64,000 bases of DNA from Plasmodium coatneyi (GCF_001680005.1 NC_033569.1:1054001-1118000), one strand, 5' to 3'; numbered from the stretch's first letter, positions 12,061 through 23,725 are shown. Numbers and translations: made by a program. Notes: generated from the letters alone by a model not told the origin.

Positions 12061-15000
12061 CTAAACCCCGGAATCTGAACTTGGAACCTCTATCTTGGAA
12101 ACATCATCCTTAGAAACAAAGTCTTCCTCCCTAAACCCGGAATCTAAACTTGGAACATGTTTCATAGGAATAATTTCTTCTTTCATGAATTCGCTCTCCA
12201 TAAATTCTCGAACCAAAATTTCAAAAAAGTCTTCCTTCGTCGAATGCAGGTCCCCTTTTTGACATTCGTCTAAGACTTCTAAATGAATATCAATAATGGT
12301 GCGGTGACCAACACGGCGGGCGGCACGCTCCCTTTTCCTCCTTCTCACTGGAGCAGATCTTGGTTTTCTGCGTTTTTTTACTAAGGTATATTCATGTGGG
12401 CCATCTGCCTGGTCTTCCACATGAGCAAGGAATTGTTCTCCTAAGGAAGGAGGAGCAGACACTTGATGTGCTCTTCTGTGACGTTTTCTTCTTTTACCGA
12501 GGAAGAAATACTGCAGAGAATAAAAAGGAAAGGGTTGTTAGGGGTGGTAGGATAGTGGAAGGAAGCTTGTTTTGGTGGTTGGTGGTAGATAGGTTGTTAG
12601 GTTGTGGTAGATGGGTTGTTAGGTTGTGGTAGATGGGTTGTTAGGTTGTGGTAGATGGGTTGTTAGGTTGTGGTAGATGGGTTGTTAGGTTGTGGTAGAT
12701 GGGTTGTTAGGTGGGTGGTAAGTGGGTTGTTAGGTGGGTGGTAAGTGGGTTGTTAGGTGGGTGGTAAGTGGGTTGTTAGGTGGGTGGTAAGTGGGTTGTT
12801 AGGGGTGGTAGGAAGGAAGGTTGTTAAGGTGCTCTTTTAGATTGTGAAATTTTATTATTAAAAGAGTAATTATCATTATAGAACATTTATAATTTGCTCA
12901 TTTAAAGAGAAAAAAATATATTCTTCTTTTTTTTACCTTCCAAAGGTAGTAAGTCATAGTTGTTATTCCAATTATAGCAGGAATTGTAGGAAGGTAAGGA
13001 AGCAAAGGATCAACGAAATTCACTTCCTTAATTGAGGCTGTTGGCATTGCCTTAGGTGGATTTAGCAGCTTTGGAGCAGGTCCCCGATTATTCAGCTTAG
13101 TTATTGTATCTGATACCCCTTGAACTTCTTGTGTATGTCCTGTTGTGGAGGATGCTGGATTCCCTTTAGGACCCTGTGCTCCTCCTTCAGGAGGTGAATG
13201 ACCACCTGTCTGAGGTTTCTGTGGGTCAACTTGAACAGCATTATCATTACTTTTTGGGTCAAGAACTCCATTAGCTCCTTTCTCACCTGAAGCACCTGTA
13301 CCAATTCCTGCTCCATCTTGTCCACTTTTCCCTGACTGCTCTTCTGTACCTGCCTTAGCAGTATCTGCAACTAAATTAAGAGAGGGAAGGTAAGACTGAA
13401 GTATAGTCAACAATAGTAACATACATAGTACTTCTACTTAGGGGGGGTGCACCCATCTTTCTGTGAATTTGTGAATTCTTTTTGGAAGGGCCTTTTCCTT
13501 TATTTCTCTCACTCTTTATTCCTATGATTCTTACCTTGAGTGTTTTCATTCCCAGTGGCATCGGTGGAACCTGGTTCAGAAGAACCGGGACTTTGAGTGG
13601 ATGTATTACCAGTACTTGGAGGTTGGAGGTTTGTATGTGTAGGAGGAACGATAGGGTCTGAAGACGGTTTAGTTATGTCTTTCGTTAGTTCAATAGTAGC
13701 TATATTACTACCTGCGGCACCAACAGGACCACTCTTACCGGTGGCTTCTTGGTTCTCATTAGGAAGAGGAGCAGAGGGTTCTGCTGTTGGCAGATCATCA
13801 AGATCACTGAAACATGCTTCAGCATCTTCTATAGTACCATATATTCCTTCACTACCATTACATTCTACACTCTTAGAGTTACTGTGGGAAGATGCTGCAC
13901 TCTTATTACCTGCTTCGACTGTTTCATTTGTAGGTTCACCCCTTGCCCCCCCTGCGGGTGGTGCTGGTGGTGGTTGTGGTAGTGATGGTGCCTGTACCTT
14001 CTCAATTTCTTCCTTTACTTTCCCTAGCTGTTCCTTATACTCTTCTGTTAACTCGTCCAACCCTTCCATTATTTGGTTCACTTTTGCAATTTTACTCCTG
14101 GAACTACCAGCACGAGCTACACCCGTACTTACGCCCTTAGTGTACTTTACTTTTCCTGAATTGCACCAATTTTTTCTATGTATTTCATTCAATTCTCCCT
14201 TTTTTGCTTTACACATCATGTTATTTAGGATTAGGTTCACAACATCCTTATTATTTCTATAATGATTACTAATTCTTCCGTATCCACATTTCCTTCCCCC
14301 ATCCCCATCGTCAAATGCATCATTCCAACTCTTCACTGCTTCAAAGGCATATTGGACATCATGTCTCTCGATGCATTGACTATTCACATACATGAGCCAC
14401 ATATTTAGTAAGTCACACTTACTAATGCACTTTCTCCCTTTTCCCCGTTGTATTTTTTCTTTCTCGCACTTAAACTCTCCCTTATTCACCATTAGTACGT
14501 TCCTTATCATAATTTTACAGAATTCTTTTTCCACTCCACTCATGTTTCTTCCAGTTATTGCATGTGAATAACACATGGAACTCAGAGCTTTCCACTGCGT
14601 GAAATCTACATCCTTATCTGCGCTACTTGGATTATTCGAGAATCTTGTGAACCATTCCTCAATACTATCTGAAGCGGGAAATGAAGGATAAAAGTTAATG
14701 TACATATATATTTATCCCCGTCCTACTTTGTATTTATTCGATTCTTCGTAGGAATATATTTCTACTTTTATTCTATGTTCATCGTTTAGAGTGAAAAGGG
14801 AACTTTGTCCATACCACCTTCCCCCTCTTCTAACTGTTCATCTAAGTTCTTATCACAGTTTGCGCCCAATTCTGAGGGTTCGATTGGGGTTCTTTGTTTC
14901 TGTATTTCCTGCTGTATTATTTCCTCAATTTTATTAATATCGTTTAAATCGTACTTTTTCATTTTTTTCATTACTTCTTCCGCCCTGTCTTTTGTTAAAT

Positions 15001-17206
15001 ATTTCTTCTCTTCAAATATATTCTTCACGTTCTGCACATTTTGGTTCTCTGCCCATTTTGGTTCCCCCACAGCCTCCTTTTTTTTCTGTGCCCCTTGTAT
15101 TGCTCCTTCTTTATATGTTGGACACGAGCAACACTGCTCCTTTATATTCTCATGATCCTCTACTTTGTCCCTGCCCTCCTCATTCCATTTTGCTATTCTC
15201 TCCCCAATTAATTGTGACCCTATTTTTAACTTCTTAAAATCCATCCAATCACATTTCTTACTATTATCTTCCTTTCCACTCATACTCCTTAAACCGGATG
15301 CAGCCTTATAAGCATATGCCCTCATTTCTCCGAAATTACAGTAATCTCCGTATAGGTTTATCATACTCGCTGCTCCAACTATGCACCTCATAAAGGCTTT
15401 CTCCTCCTTCTCCACTTCGCTATCAGGTTCCTTCGTCCCATCCATATATAAGAATATTTTCAATAGGGTTTTGCACAATGGTCTCTTCTCATCTGGAATT
15501 CGTTCATTCGTTTCTGAATTGTTCTCACATATTCCTTTTATTGCTTCTTCCTCAGGCTTCGCAAGTTTCTTTATTAATTCATCCCACTCATTCTTCAGGT
15601 CGTCCCATATTTTTTCCTACAAATAGGAAAAATAATGTTCCCATTTATTGGCTGTTATCTTCCATATACATTGTACACCTTTTTTGTTCTAATATTCTCC
15701 AAAGTATATATACTACGCACGAATAATTCCTATCTAATTGCATGAGAATTACGAATCCATCATCATCCCCAATGTCCCTTCTTTCTATCCACTTTACTAG
15801 GAAATCTGTAAATGAATCTCCAATGGGGCCTAGTGATACATTCCGTGGTAGTGAAGGACTCTGTTGTGCTTTCCTCCCCTTTTCTGCTGTTGTTGGCACT
15901 GTTGCTGTTGACGCTTTAGTCACTCCATTCGACATATGCTCAGTGCCCAGAAGAACTGCATTTTCACCGAAAAACAGAATTACAGGATCACCCTCTGTAT
16001 TTTGTCTATTGGACGGGAAAAAAAAAAAAGTTAGAGAGAGACTGAGAAAATATACTTTTTTTTTTTTTTTTTTTTTGGTCCAACAATTATTTCTTTAAAG
16101 CATACATAGATACATATATATATATATATATATATGAAGTATACATATATATATGTATGTGTATATATATATATATATATATGAAGTATACATATATATA
16201 TGTATGTGTATATATATATATATATAAGTAATCGTAATCGTAACCATACTCGTCATCTGGATCAGACTCTATTGTTACTCCCCCGTCTCGCTTGAGAGTT
16301 ATTTTAACGCCTCCCTCAGTTTTAATACTTTTGCTAGCTTTACTGTTTGCTGCACTGCGCGCACTACCCGCTGCGTTAGCATCATTCCCTGCTGTTGTTG
16401 TTGGACTTGGGATTCCTGTACTCATTGTAACACTATTTTTCAGAAGACCTTCTACTAATTTCGATGAAGCATCCTTCTGTTCTTTACATTGTTGCTCCGG
16501 TTTTTTGTTTTCAACTATTAATTTCATAACTTTCGGATTCGTATTCATAAGTCCAAGAGTAACACCTAACATATCAAATTTCCCTAATATTTTCATATGC
16601 TCCAAGTCCTTATACTCGCATACATCGCACTGAACTTCCCCACCTAATACGCCCAGAATCTTCATTGCATCGTATGCCTTATTTACAACATTGTTCTTAT
16701 CACAATGATTAATTAGATACAAGGTGGACCATAAGTTTAGTGTTGTGCAGTAGACGTACTCCTCCATTTGCTTGTCAATGTTTTCTTTATTACATTCATT
16801 CCCCCTAATTTTTTTTATTTTATATAAATTCTGAAGAATGAATTTACATACTTCCATTTCTTCTGACGCCAATGACTTTTCTCCTGGCTGAGCACTCTCG
16901 CACCATGACTGATCAACTGCATCATCATCATTACTCATTCCAGCAAGAATTCCCTGCACCCAAGCTATTATTTTCCCACCTAATTGCCTCTGTGAAATAA
17001 AACAATGAATATATATGTATTTTCTACTTAATACTAAAATATTATTACTCACAAGGCATGGAACACATATTCTGTTAGTAATATTATCCCCCATTGTGCA
17101 CACAGTTCTTATTGTTACAACATACTTCATTATTCTTGCCTCCCCCGGTACCTTTCTCCTGTAGCCACTTCTTCTTCAAATCTTCAAATTCATTGCTTGG
17201 AGCCAT
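12061..17206 (-). CDS. SICAvar: SICAvar-1, variant erythrocyte surface antigen, 7 exons
   Basis: Exons (minus): 17126-17206, 16250-16989, 15753-16005, 14818-15616, 13535-14668, 12937-13370, 12061-12510; 1297 codons with consistent phases (0,2,0,1,1,0). Exon 1 is MAPSNEFEDLKKKWLQEK. Exon 2 (residues 28-273) is a SICA alpha-like cysteine domain (EEMEVCKFILQNLYKI, CDVCEYKDLEHM). Exon 3 is a linker. Exon 4 (359-624, CKTLLKIFLYMDG) and exon 5 (625-1002, KCDLLNMWLMYVNSQC) are beta-like cysteine domains. Exon 6 carries the TM (PYLPTIPAIIGITTMTYYLW). Exon 7 is the SICA C-terminal cytoplasmic domain (IDIHLEVLDECQKGDLHST). There is no cleavable signal peptide, as usual for SICA. The exon 3 and exon 4 donors are the least certain; exon 4 could equally end at 14815. 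It is a P. knowlesi-type schizont-infected-cell agglutination antigen, presumably displayed on the erythrocyte and switched between copies. Confidence 0.94.
12198..12399 (-). other. SICA_C exon core, identical over 202 bp to SICAvar-2
   Basis: Reading 12198-12399 against 27112-27313 base by base I found no difference, while both flanks diverge. It encodes the basic segment and the IDIHLEVLDECQKGDLHSTK core of the cytoplasmic domain. Confidence 0.8.
12545..12830. repeat. Intron minisatellite, SICAvar-1 intron 6
   Basis: Plus strand reads GGTTGTGGTAGATGGGTTGT units (about six) followed by GGTGGGTGGTAAGTGGGTTG units (about four), inside the intron between the TM and cytoplasmic exons. The gene-sense strand is therefore C-rich. 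Confidence 0.9.
16085..16226. repeat. AT microsatellite in SICAvar-1 intron 2
   Basis: Two copies of a (TA)n / GAAGTATACATATATATATG unit. SICAvar-3 intron 2 has the matching arrangement (62872-62957): a T-run next to GAGAAAATATACTTTT and a TA tract, so the intron is conserved between paralogs. Confidence 0.8.
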
Positions 17207-18599
17207 TTTTATCACTATTCAATAGTTTGGTTTACTTATTAGGTAAAAATAATACCACATCGGATATTACACATAACGTACTTCCTTCCTACCCATTCAC
17301 ATTCATATTATCATTTTACAACTGCATCATTCAAACATACAAAGTTACTTACTTCCCTCATTTTTCCTTTCATCCATTTATACATAATTTCATTGTACAT
17401 ATTACACATATATATTCCTATCTGTCATACCATTTATTCGTTCTCTTCTTCTTCCTTCTTATACAACTTATTCGTTCTTTTTTTTTTTTATTCTGTTTTA
17501 TTATACAACTTTTACACTTAGGCGCTTAACACAATGCTTTTTTTTTTCCGCCGTGGGAGGCAATGTTCCCTTATAATGCATTTTCCCTCTCACAAAATTA
17601 GTGTAAAGTTGTTCACCAGAAGGAAAAAAAGAATTAAACAGAAAAAAAGGGGAAGTGTTGCAGCAGAAATTACAGTCAAAAAAAAATTATTATTAAACAC
17701 GAAATTCCCGAATACATAATTCCCTCGTAGAAATTACGAACAACGCATTGTCAATGAATAAATTGCGACGAAAAAACAAAGGGTGCATACAGAACAGAAG
17801 TGCGGAACATACTCTCTGTAGTAGAATTCTCACCCGCAATATGGGAAAATTTCATCTCCAATATAAATTTCACCTGCAATATCGGGAACAATTTTTTTTT
17901 TTTCTGCTCAATATGTGAATTTTTATGTATGTATATGTATACCGCTATTGAGGACATACTCTCTCCCGTTGTATACCTCCCCAATTCGCATTTTTCTTAT
18001 TAAATCTAAAATATTAAAAGAAAGATAAGAACGGAATATTTAATTCCGATATCTATAAATATTTACCAACATATGTTGCATATACCTTATTTTGTTCGGT
18101 ATATATTATTTCCCCAAAAGGGTGAATCCTTCTCCTCTTTTTTCCTTCTCCTTCTCCTTCCTCTTCCTCCTATGCAACTTCTTCCTTTATTCATAATTAA
18201 TAAGGAATGCTCTCAAAATAAATAATTACCGTACATAAGAAGAACTGTCAGCAAATAAAGTTAAAAAAAGGGAAAAACATTGTTTCTGCAAAAAAAAAAA
18301 TTTTTAAAGGAAAGAATTGCGAATAACTAAATTCCCACATAATAAAGTTGCTAAAAGGAAGTTGTGAATAATAAAATTTGCACGCACAATTGTCACATAT
18401 CCACAGAATGGTTCACATTTGTTCTATATTTTGTTCTATACTTACAAATGAAGAGGGAATACACAATATTTGCGCTACCGCTATTTTACATCTGCCTAAT
18501 TATGTACACCATAGATCACATACCTCTTATACAATACGAACTTCCTTCGCATATTACATTAACCATTAAGAAAATTTACCTTTTCTTTCGGAAAGGAAT

Positions 18600-19115
18600 T
18601 GTTTTCTGTAGAAATTGTCCCCTAGAGGGACTTCTGTCCCCATGGGGACAGAAGTCCCCAAAGAGGTAAGGTAATGTTCCCTTAGGAAGGTTACTTCCTT
18701 TCCTTGGGGGGAAGGAAAGTTGTTCCATTCCTTCCTTTCCCTTAAGGAAGTACTTTTCTTCCCTTACGAAAGTAATGTTCCTCCCTTCCTCAAGAGAGGG
18801 AATTGTTGTTCCTTCCTTTCCTTTCCCCTAGGGAAAGGTAATGTGCCTTTCCTTCCCTCCAGCAAAGGTTATTCCCTTCCTTCCGCAAGGAAGGATTTGT
18901 TGTTCACTTCCCTTTCCTCCCTTCACCTTAGGGAAGGTAATATTCCTTTCCTTCCCATTTAGAAAGGAAATGTTCCTTTTCCTTCCTTTCCCCTTGGGGG
19001 GAAGGTAATGTTGTTCCCTTTGGGAAGGAATTATTCCCTTCCTTTCCCCTGGAATGTTGTTCCTTCCCTTCCTTCTCATTAGGAAGGATGTTGTTCCTAT
19101 CCCCTTGGGGAGGAA
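18600..19115. repeat. Array of short hairpins starting with a 32-bp perfect palindrome
   Basis: About a dozen units of roughly 35-45 bp. Each pairs a pyrimidine run with a purine run around a CCCTTGGGG-like centre (for example TTTCCTTGGGGGGAAGGAAA), separated by TAATGTTCC or TTGTTCC. The first member, 18627-18658, is a perfect palindrome centred on CCCCATGGGG. Confidence 0.8.
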
Positions 19116-19319
19116 GGAAATTTACTATAACCAAAAACCACTAGAACTAACAGTCTACAATATTCTACATACCATTGGAAAAACATATTGTTTGGACAGA
19201 GTAGGCGCTGCCCCCTCATGGGGGCAGGATAGCGCATACTATACATTTACTTATGGAAGGTGATGTTGTAATAATAAAAAAAAATACAGTTTTTCCTTAT
19301 GCACACAGTGTGAAGTGTG

Positions 19320-19510
19320 TTTATCTAGAACAACAGTTGTAGCTGCAGCTGTGCATATACACTGCACTGTGTACATAGAACAGCAGTACCTTTATACAAA
19401 GCAGCAGTAGCTGTGTATACACTGTGTGAAGTGTATATATAGAACAGCAGTAGATGCAGCTGTATATAGAGCAGTTGTAGTAGCTCTGTAGATACTGCAC
19501 TGTGTGTGTA
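19320..19510. repeat. Imperfect repeat of about 50 bp (AGAACAGCAGTAG / ACTGTGTGAAGTGTA)
   Basis: TAGAACAGCAGTA-type and GTGTATACACTGTGTGAAG-type blocks recur three to four times with substitutions. No coding frame is supported. Confidence 0.6.
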
Positions 19511-19825
19511 CACATTTTATTAAAGAACTGCTTCCATGCTTTGGAAGTTCAATTCCGTTTGGACAACCACACCATATAGTGTCCGTTCCACAATGTGATT
19601 TGTGTTCCATATGGGGTAATGAATGCTGTGGCGACACATATACATTTGATACAATAATAAGTAACTTCCTTTCCTTCCATTCGTAAAAATATGGAAATAA
19701 TATGGAATATTTGCATGTATGACCATTATGTTGGTCAAATTCCTTTTTACAATATCCCTCCACTTAACTTCTTTTAACTTCCTTTAAGTCTTTTTTAACC
19801 CTCTTTAAAACTCAAAACCGGGAAG

Positions 19826-19890
19826 AAAAAAAAAAAAAAAAAAAAAAGGAACATATGGGATGAATCAGTATATAAAAAATGTATAATATG
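19826..19890. repeat. Direct repeat copy 1 (A-run + AACATATGGGATGAATCAGT)
   Basis: A run of A followed by GGAACATATGGGATGAATCA and GTATATAAAAAATGTATAAT is present here and again at 20147-20210, without visible differences over about 50 bp. Confidence 0.8.
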
Positions 19891-20146
19891 GACCAAAAGG
19901 GGGAAAGGTAATAGCTCAAATAGAACAGTGCACATTCCACATATTATGTAAATGAGCCATTTGTAATATACTCCTCATCCGAAAGGGAAAGAAGGAAGGA
20001 TGAGTAAAAATTTTTTAAAAGAAAAGAAGAATACATTGCTATGTATAGTATACATTAAAAAGAAGAGAGAGAAGGAACAGCTTAGGTAATACAATTTATA
20101 TTTTATGTAAGGAAGTTATTTGTAGTGAACACATCAGAAAGGAAAA

Positions 20147-20210
20147 GAATAAAAAAAAAAAAAAAAAGGAACATATGGGATGAATCAGTATATAAAAAAT
20201 GTATAATATG
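20147..20210. repeat. Direct repeat copy 2
   Basis: Second copy of the segment at 19826-19890. The sequence diverges right after AATATG in both copies. Confidence 0.8.
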
Positions 20211-21222
20211 AATTTTAAAGTAAAAAGAGGATGGGGTTGGGGAAAAAAGAAGGTCAGGGAGAAAGTTAGGTGCCTAGGTGCCATAATGTAATGCATATAT
20301 CTTGTACTGGGTCTCTTATAATATCATTGCAGGGGGAAAAAAAATAAGAAAAAGTAAAGAAAAGAAAAAGGGAGATCAACTGATCTATGCAGTGTAATGT
20401 GCATTAGAAGAGGAAGGGGAGTGAGGAATAGCTTAAATAAAAAAATTTTCCTTTCTACGTGCATGTTTGAATTGTATACTACATATATATATATATATAT
20501 ATGAACAATCTGTGAACAATGCATTTCCTAACAATATTTGTTAAAAATACTTTTATAACAGTATTTTTAACAGCCACCTTTCAATAACAACAAAACATTA
20601 ATTAAGTAGTACATATGGAATTTTTCCTCAGGAGGAGAGAAGTGGTATTCTTATGTGCAAGCAATAACTGAATAAGATAAATAGAAATATAATATTTTTA
20701 AATTACTACTGTACAGTGCAATAATTTAACAATTACATAGGAAGGGAAGGGAAGAATAAATAAAAAGGAATTCCTGAATTTCCCCATGCAACCTGTTATT
20801 CTTGGCCCAATTGTTCCCACTTTGTATAAATTGTACATGCTGATTAGGTACCCAAACATATATGTACTGTCGCTGTGAACAATTTTAACAGTGTGTATAT
20901 ATATATATATATATATATAAGGGGGGGGAGTGAGGAGCATAGATGTTTGGTATATGTATTCGTAGAAGAATCAAAAAAAAATAATAATAGCAAGGAAAAG
21001 GGAGCCAAAAATATTCTTACACATTCTCCTTTCCATTCTGAATGTATGAAAATTTCATTCTATATGAATAAACAGTAATTTGAAGGTTAAAGTTCACTAT
21101 ATATATAGCAGGAATATATATATACACATCTTAACAATGATACGACTAATATACTTTATTCCATGTGATGAATCTATACAATAATGTGTATATAATGTAC
21201 ACTGTTTCATATAATAAGGAAA

Positions 21223-21230
21223 TGTGCACA
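21223..21230. promoter_or_regulatory. TGTGCACA palindrome upstream of KIR-A
   Basis: Exact 8-bp palindrome 36 bp before the KIR-A acceptor. It contains GTGCAC, a core recognised by some ApiAP2 factors. A regulatory role is inferred only from recurrence (see findings). Confidence 0.3.
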
Positions 21231-21271
21231 TATACATACATATATTTTTCAAATTGCATTTACAGAGCACA

Positions 21272-22908
21272 ATGTCGATTACTTTACCCTCAAGTCAGGC
21301 GTATGATAATTTTGACGGTAATTGGAATATGTACTTTTCCGATGGATCTTTGAATAGCATAAGGAGCAGTCTAAGAACTACATTACAGAAGCACCCCGGC
21401 ACTGATAAATGTTTGGATAAAATTGTAGGTGCCTGGTATTATATGAACAACGTAATGGGTACATATAATCCTTCCTATAAAGAACGGTGCGACTTTTTCT
21501 ACTATTGGCTCGAAGAAACAATAAATAATGATCTGAGTATTAAGGGTTCATTGAAAGATGTTATGGGTAAAATATGGCATATATTGGACTTGTCGTCATT
21601 CAGCAATAAGTGTACGCGCATATACAGCAGTATTGGGAGGCAGCAATTTCTTGAAATGAAGCAAATATTCGATTATTACTACAACGTCAATTCTATTTGT
21701 AAACAGTTCGAAGGAATGCAGTTCAAAGGGGTAGAAGAATATTCCAGTCTACTGGAGAAGCCTGTTCAAGCTTATAGTAGCATGAGTGCACACTGCGCAC
21801 GTGGATATAGTGGAAGTCCCTATTGTCAAGAATTCTATGACAAGTACGCAAAATATAATGATAAAACATTATCGGAACAGACGTGTGCTGCAATAAGTGC
21901 AGCCGGTTCTACAGGAACCTGGAACCCCGGTTCTTCTGGTACCGGTTCCACTGGAACTTGCACTCCCGGGCAGTCCGGTTGCCGTTCTGCTGGAGATGAC
22001 TTCGACTTAGGAGACGCCGTGGTAGATGGTAAGTGGTACATTTTTTTATGGTGCTACATTGCATTATGACGGTGTGGAGATACGGTGGAACGGAGATTGT
22101 GTTAGGTGGCTGGTGGTAGGTGGGTTGTTAGGGTGGTGGGGTGGAAGGAAAGTTTTTAGGGTTGTTAGGTGGTTGGTGGAAGATTGTTAGCGGTTGTAGG
22201 GTGGTAGGTGTGTTGTTAGGTGGTAGGTGTGTTGTTAGGTGGTAGGTGTGTTGTTAGGTGGTAGGTGTGTTGTTAGGTGGTAGGTGTATTGTTAGGTGGT
22301 AGGTGTGTTGTTAGGTGGTAGGTGGGTTGTTAAGCGTGGTCGTTGGTGGAATGATGAGTGTATGTTTCGCCGCTTGGTGGGGGAGTACACCCGAAGGGTG
22401 TAATAAAAAAAAAAAGAAATATCAGATTGAAATTATTTTTCCTATTTTTTTCTATTTAGGTGGAAATGACGATCCACCACCACCACCCAAGTTCAAACCA
22501 AATCCCAATCCAAATCAAGCTGGTAGTAGTGGTTCGTTTTCGGATGCCGATTTGGTAGATGGTGTCTCTGGTGGAGAAGGAAAGGGAGGGAGTGACGGTG
22601 GTGGTAGTCACAGAAAAGAAGGGGAAGAACAAACTATGAACGGTGTTGTTCCTGGTGCTGTGTCAGGTGCATTGGCAACAATAGGATTATCTGCATTGGC
22701 ATACTTTTTTTACAAGTATAAATCACACCTCTTCTTCCTTAAGGGAAATAACCACTCTGGAAATGGAAGAAGCAGAAGTAAAAGGTCAGCCATTAGGAGA
22801 AAATTTAATGAGTTTCATGATGACGACGACTCAACGGAGTACGACTCAACAACGGAAGATTCATCCGAATATTCAATTCCATATACATCATCATCATCTA
22901 TCAGATGA
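21272..22908 (+). CDS. KIR: KIR-A, KIR/PIR family protein with CD99-like segment
   Basis: Exon 2 runs from acceptor 21266 to donor 22028 (GATG|GTAAGT) and exon 3 is 22460-22908; from the ATG at 21272 this gives 401 residues. A short upstream exon 1, as in other KIRs, is likely but was not identified, so the start is provisional. The KIR signature is present: paired cysteines, FFYYWL at about residue 75, and KQIFDYYYNV. Residues about 239-309 resemble host CD99 (GDDFDLGDAVVDG, then after the intron PNPNPNQAGSSGSFSDADL and GGSDGGGSHRKEGEE). One TM follows at about 313-335 (VVPGAVSGALATIGLSALAY), then a basic and S/T/D-rich tail ending EYSIPYTSSSSIR. Exon 2/3 phase is 1, as in KIR-E. It is probably exported to the erythrocyte. 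CD99 mimicry by P. knowlesi KIRs is published; this copy's role is inferred. Confidence 0.92.
21986..22629 (+). other. CD99-like coding segment of KIR-A, split by intron 2
   Basis: The CD99-like codons are 21986-22028 at the end of exon 2 and 22460-22629 at the start of exon 3. Similarity to mammalian CD99 was judged from memory of that host protein. Comparison with KIR-E is direct from the sequence. Confidence 0.85.
22095..22345 (+). repeat. Intron minisatellite, KIR-A intron 2
   Basis: About eight copies of GGTAGGTGTGTTGTTAGGT on the gene-sense strand, flanked by degenerate copies. The unit is related to the intron repeats of KIR-E and the SICAvar genes. Confidence 0.9.
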
Positions 22909-22924
22909 TCATCATCTGGAGGAT

Positions 22925-23165
22925 GATGACAGAAGATGGTAGGTGGTAGGTAGAATGGAAGGTTGTTAGGTGGTGGTAGTCACAGAAAAGAAGGGGAAGA
23001 AGCTTCTGCAGACTCGTCAACAACAACAGACGGCACTTTCACAGTGCACTCAGGGGACGAATCTTTTTCTTTATACACTACTACTACTACTACACGATCA
23101 TCGCCCAAAACAAGAAATAACAAACAAAGACAGAATGACCGACATATTAGCTATGGTAGTATGTA
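22925..23165 (+). pseudogene. Detached KIR 3'-exon fragment with CD99-like codons
   Basis: Right after the KIR-A stop come intron-type GGTAGGTGG repeats. They run directly into GGTGGTGGTAGTCACAGAAA, the same codons for GGGSHRKEGEE as in KIR-A exon 3. The frame then departs into an S/T-rich tail ending HISYGSM and a stop at 23163-23165. That ending matches the GYGSM/GYGRM termini of KIR-B and KIR-G, not of KIR-A. It has no TM and no visible acceptor. It is probably a shuffled remnant; use as an alternative last exon is possible but unproven. Confidence 0.7.
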
Positions 23166-23717
23166 ATGTTATTTCCTCTCCCCATGGGGGGGGGAGTAAC
23201 TATAATTTTTTTTTTTTTTTTTTTGGTAATCCTTCATGTACACTATTTACACACAGTTATAAAATGTACCAAAAAGGAAGGGAAGAGAAGAAAAAAATAG
23301 AAAAAAAAAGAAAGAGAAATAAAATTAAAAAAAAAGAACATATTTAAAAAAGATTAAAAAAAGAAAAAAAAAAAAGTGTGTGGGGTGGTGAACACATAGG
23401 TATGTATATAAAATATAATATATGAATTAAAAGGAAAGAAGAGAAAGAGGGGAAGCGGATTTCTCAAATAACGTAATATACATATTTTTGAATGAGTTCA
23501 TTATTAGTAAACGTAGCTAAAGGAATGAGGAAAGAGTAGGAAGGGTGAGGGTGTACACTGCGACATATACTTATATGGGGATGTGTATATACTTCTCTTT
23601 ATTTTTTTTTTTTTTTTCAGTATATAATGATTGCAATACTTTGTACCATATTCCTCCTTCCTTCTGTATTCTTTTTATAAATGTGCACGCTGCCTCTCTC
23701 ATTAAATATAGATTAAA

Positions 23718-23725
23718 TGTGCACA
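23718..23725. promoter_or_regulatory. TGTGCACA palindrome upstream of KIR-B
   Basis: Exact copy within ATTAAATGTGCACATTC; a near copy (TGTGCACG) lies 36 bp to its left. About 650 bp before the proposed KIR-B exon 1. Confidence 0.3.

Larger units (their letters stand above)
17207..21265. other. Divergent upstream region between SICAvar-1 and KIR-A
   Basis: About 4 kb separates SICAvar-1 (minus) from KIR-A (plus) and should hold both promoters. It contains a pyrimidine-rich stretch (17220-17520), the palindrome and hairpin array at 18600-19115, a repeat at 19320-19510, a duplicated segment at 19826-19890 and 20147-20210, and several AT tracts. I see no protein gene. Confidence 0.6.

Noticed and set aside
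13597..14262. 221-codon plus-strand ORF
   Set aside because: It is antisense to SICAvar-1 exon 5. The phase-consistent gene model on the other strand explains it.
21165..21182. Candidate exon 1 for KIR-A (MNLYNN, donor GTGTAT)
   Set aside because: The phase fits, but the sequence does not resemble the other KIR first exons and the intron would be under 90 bp, so I did not assign it.
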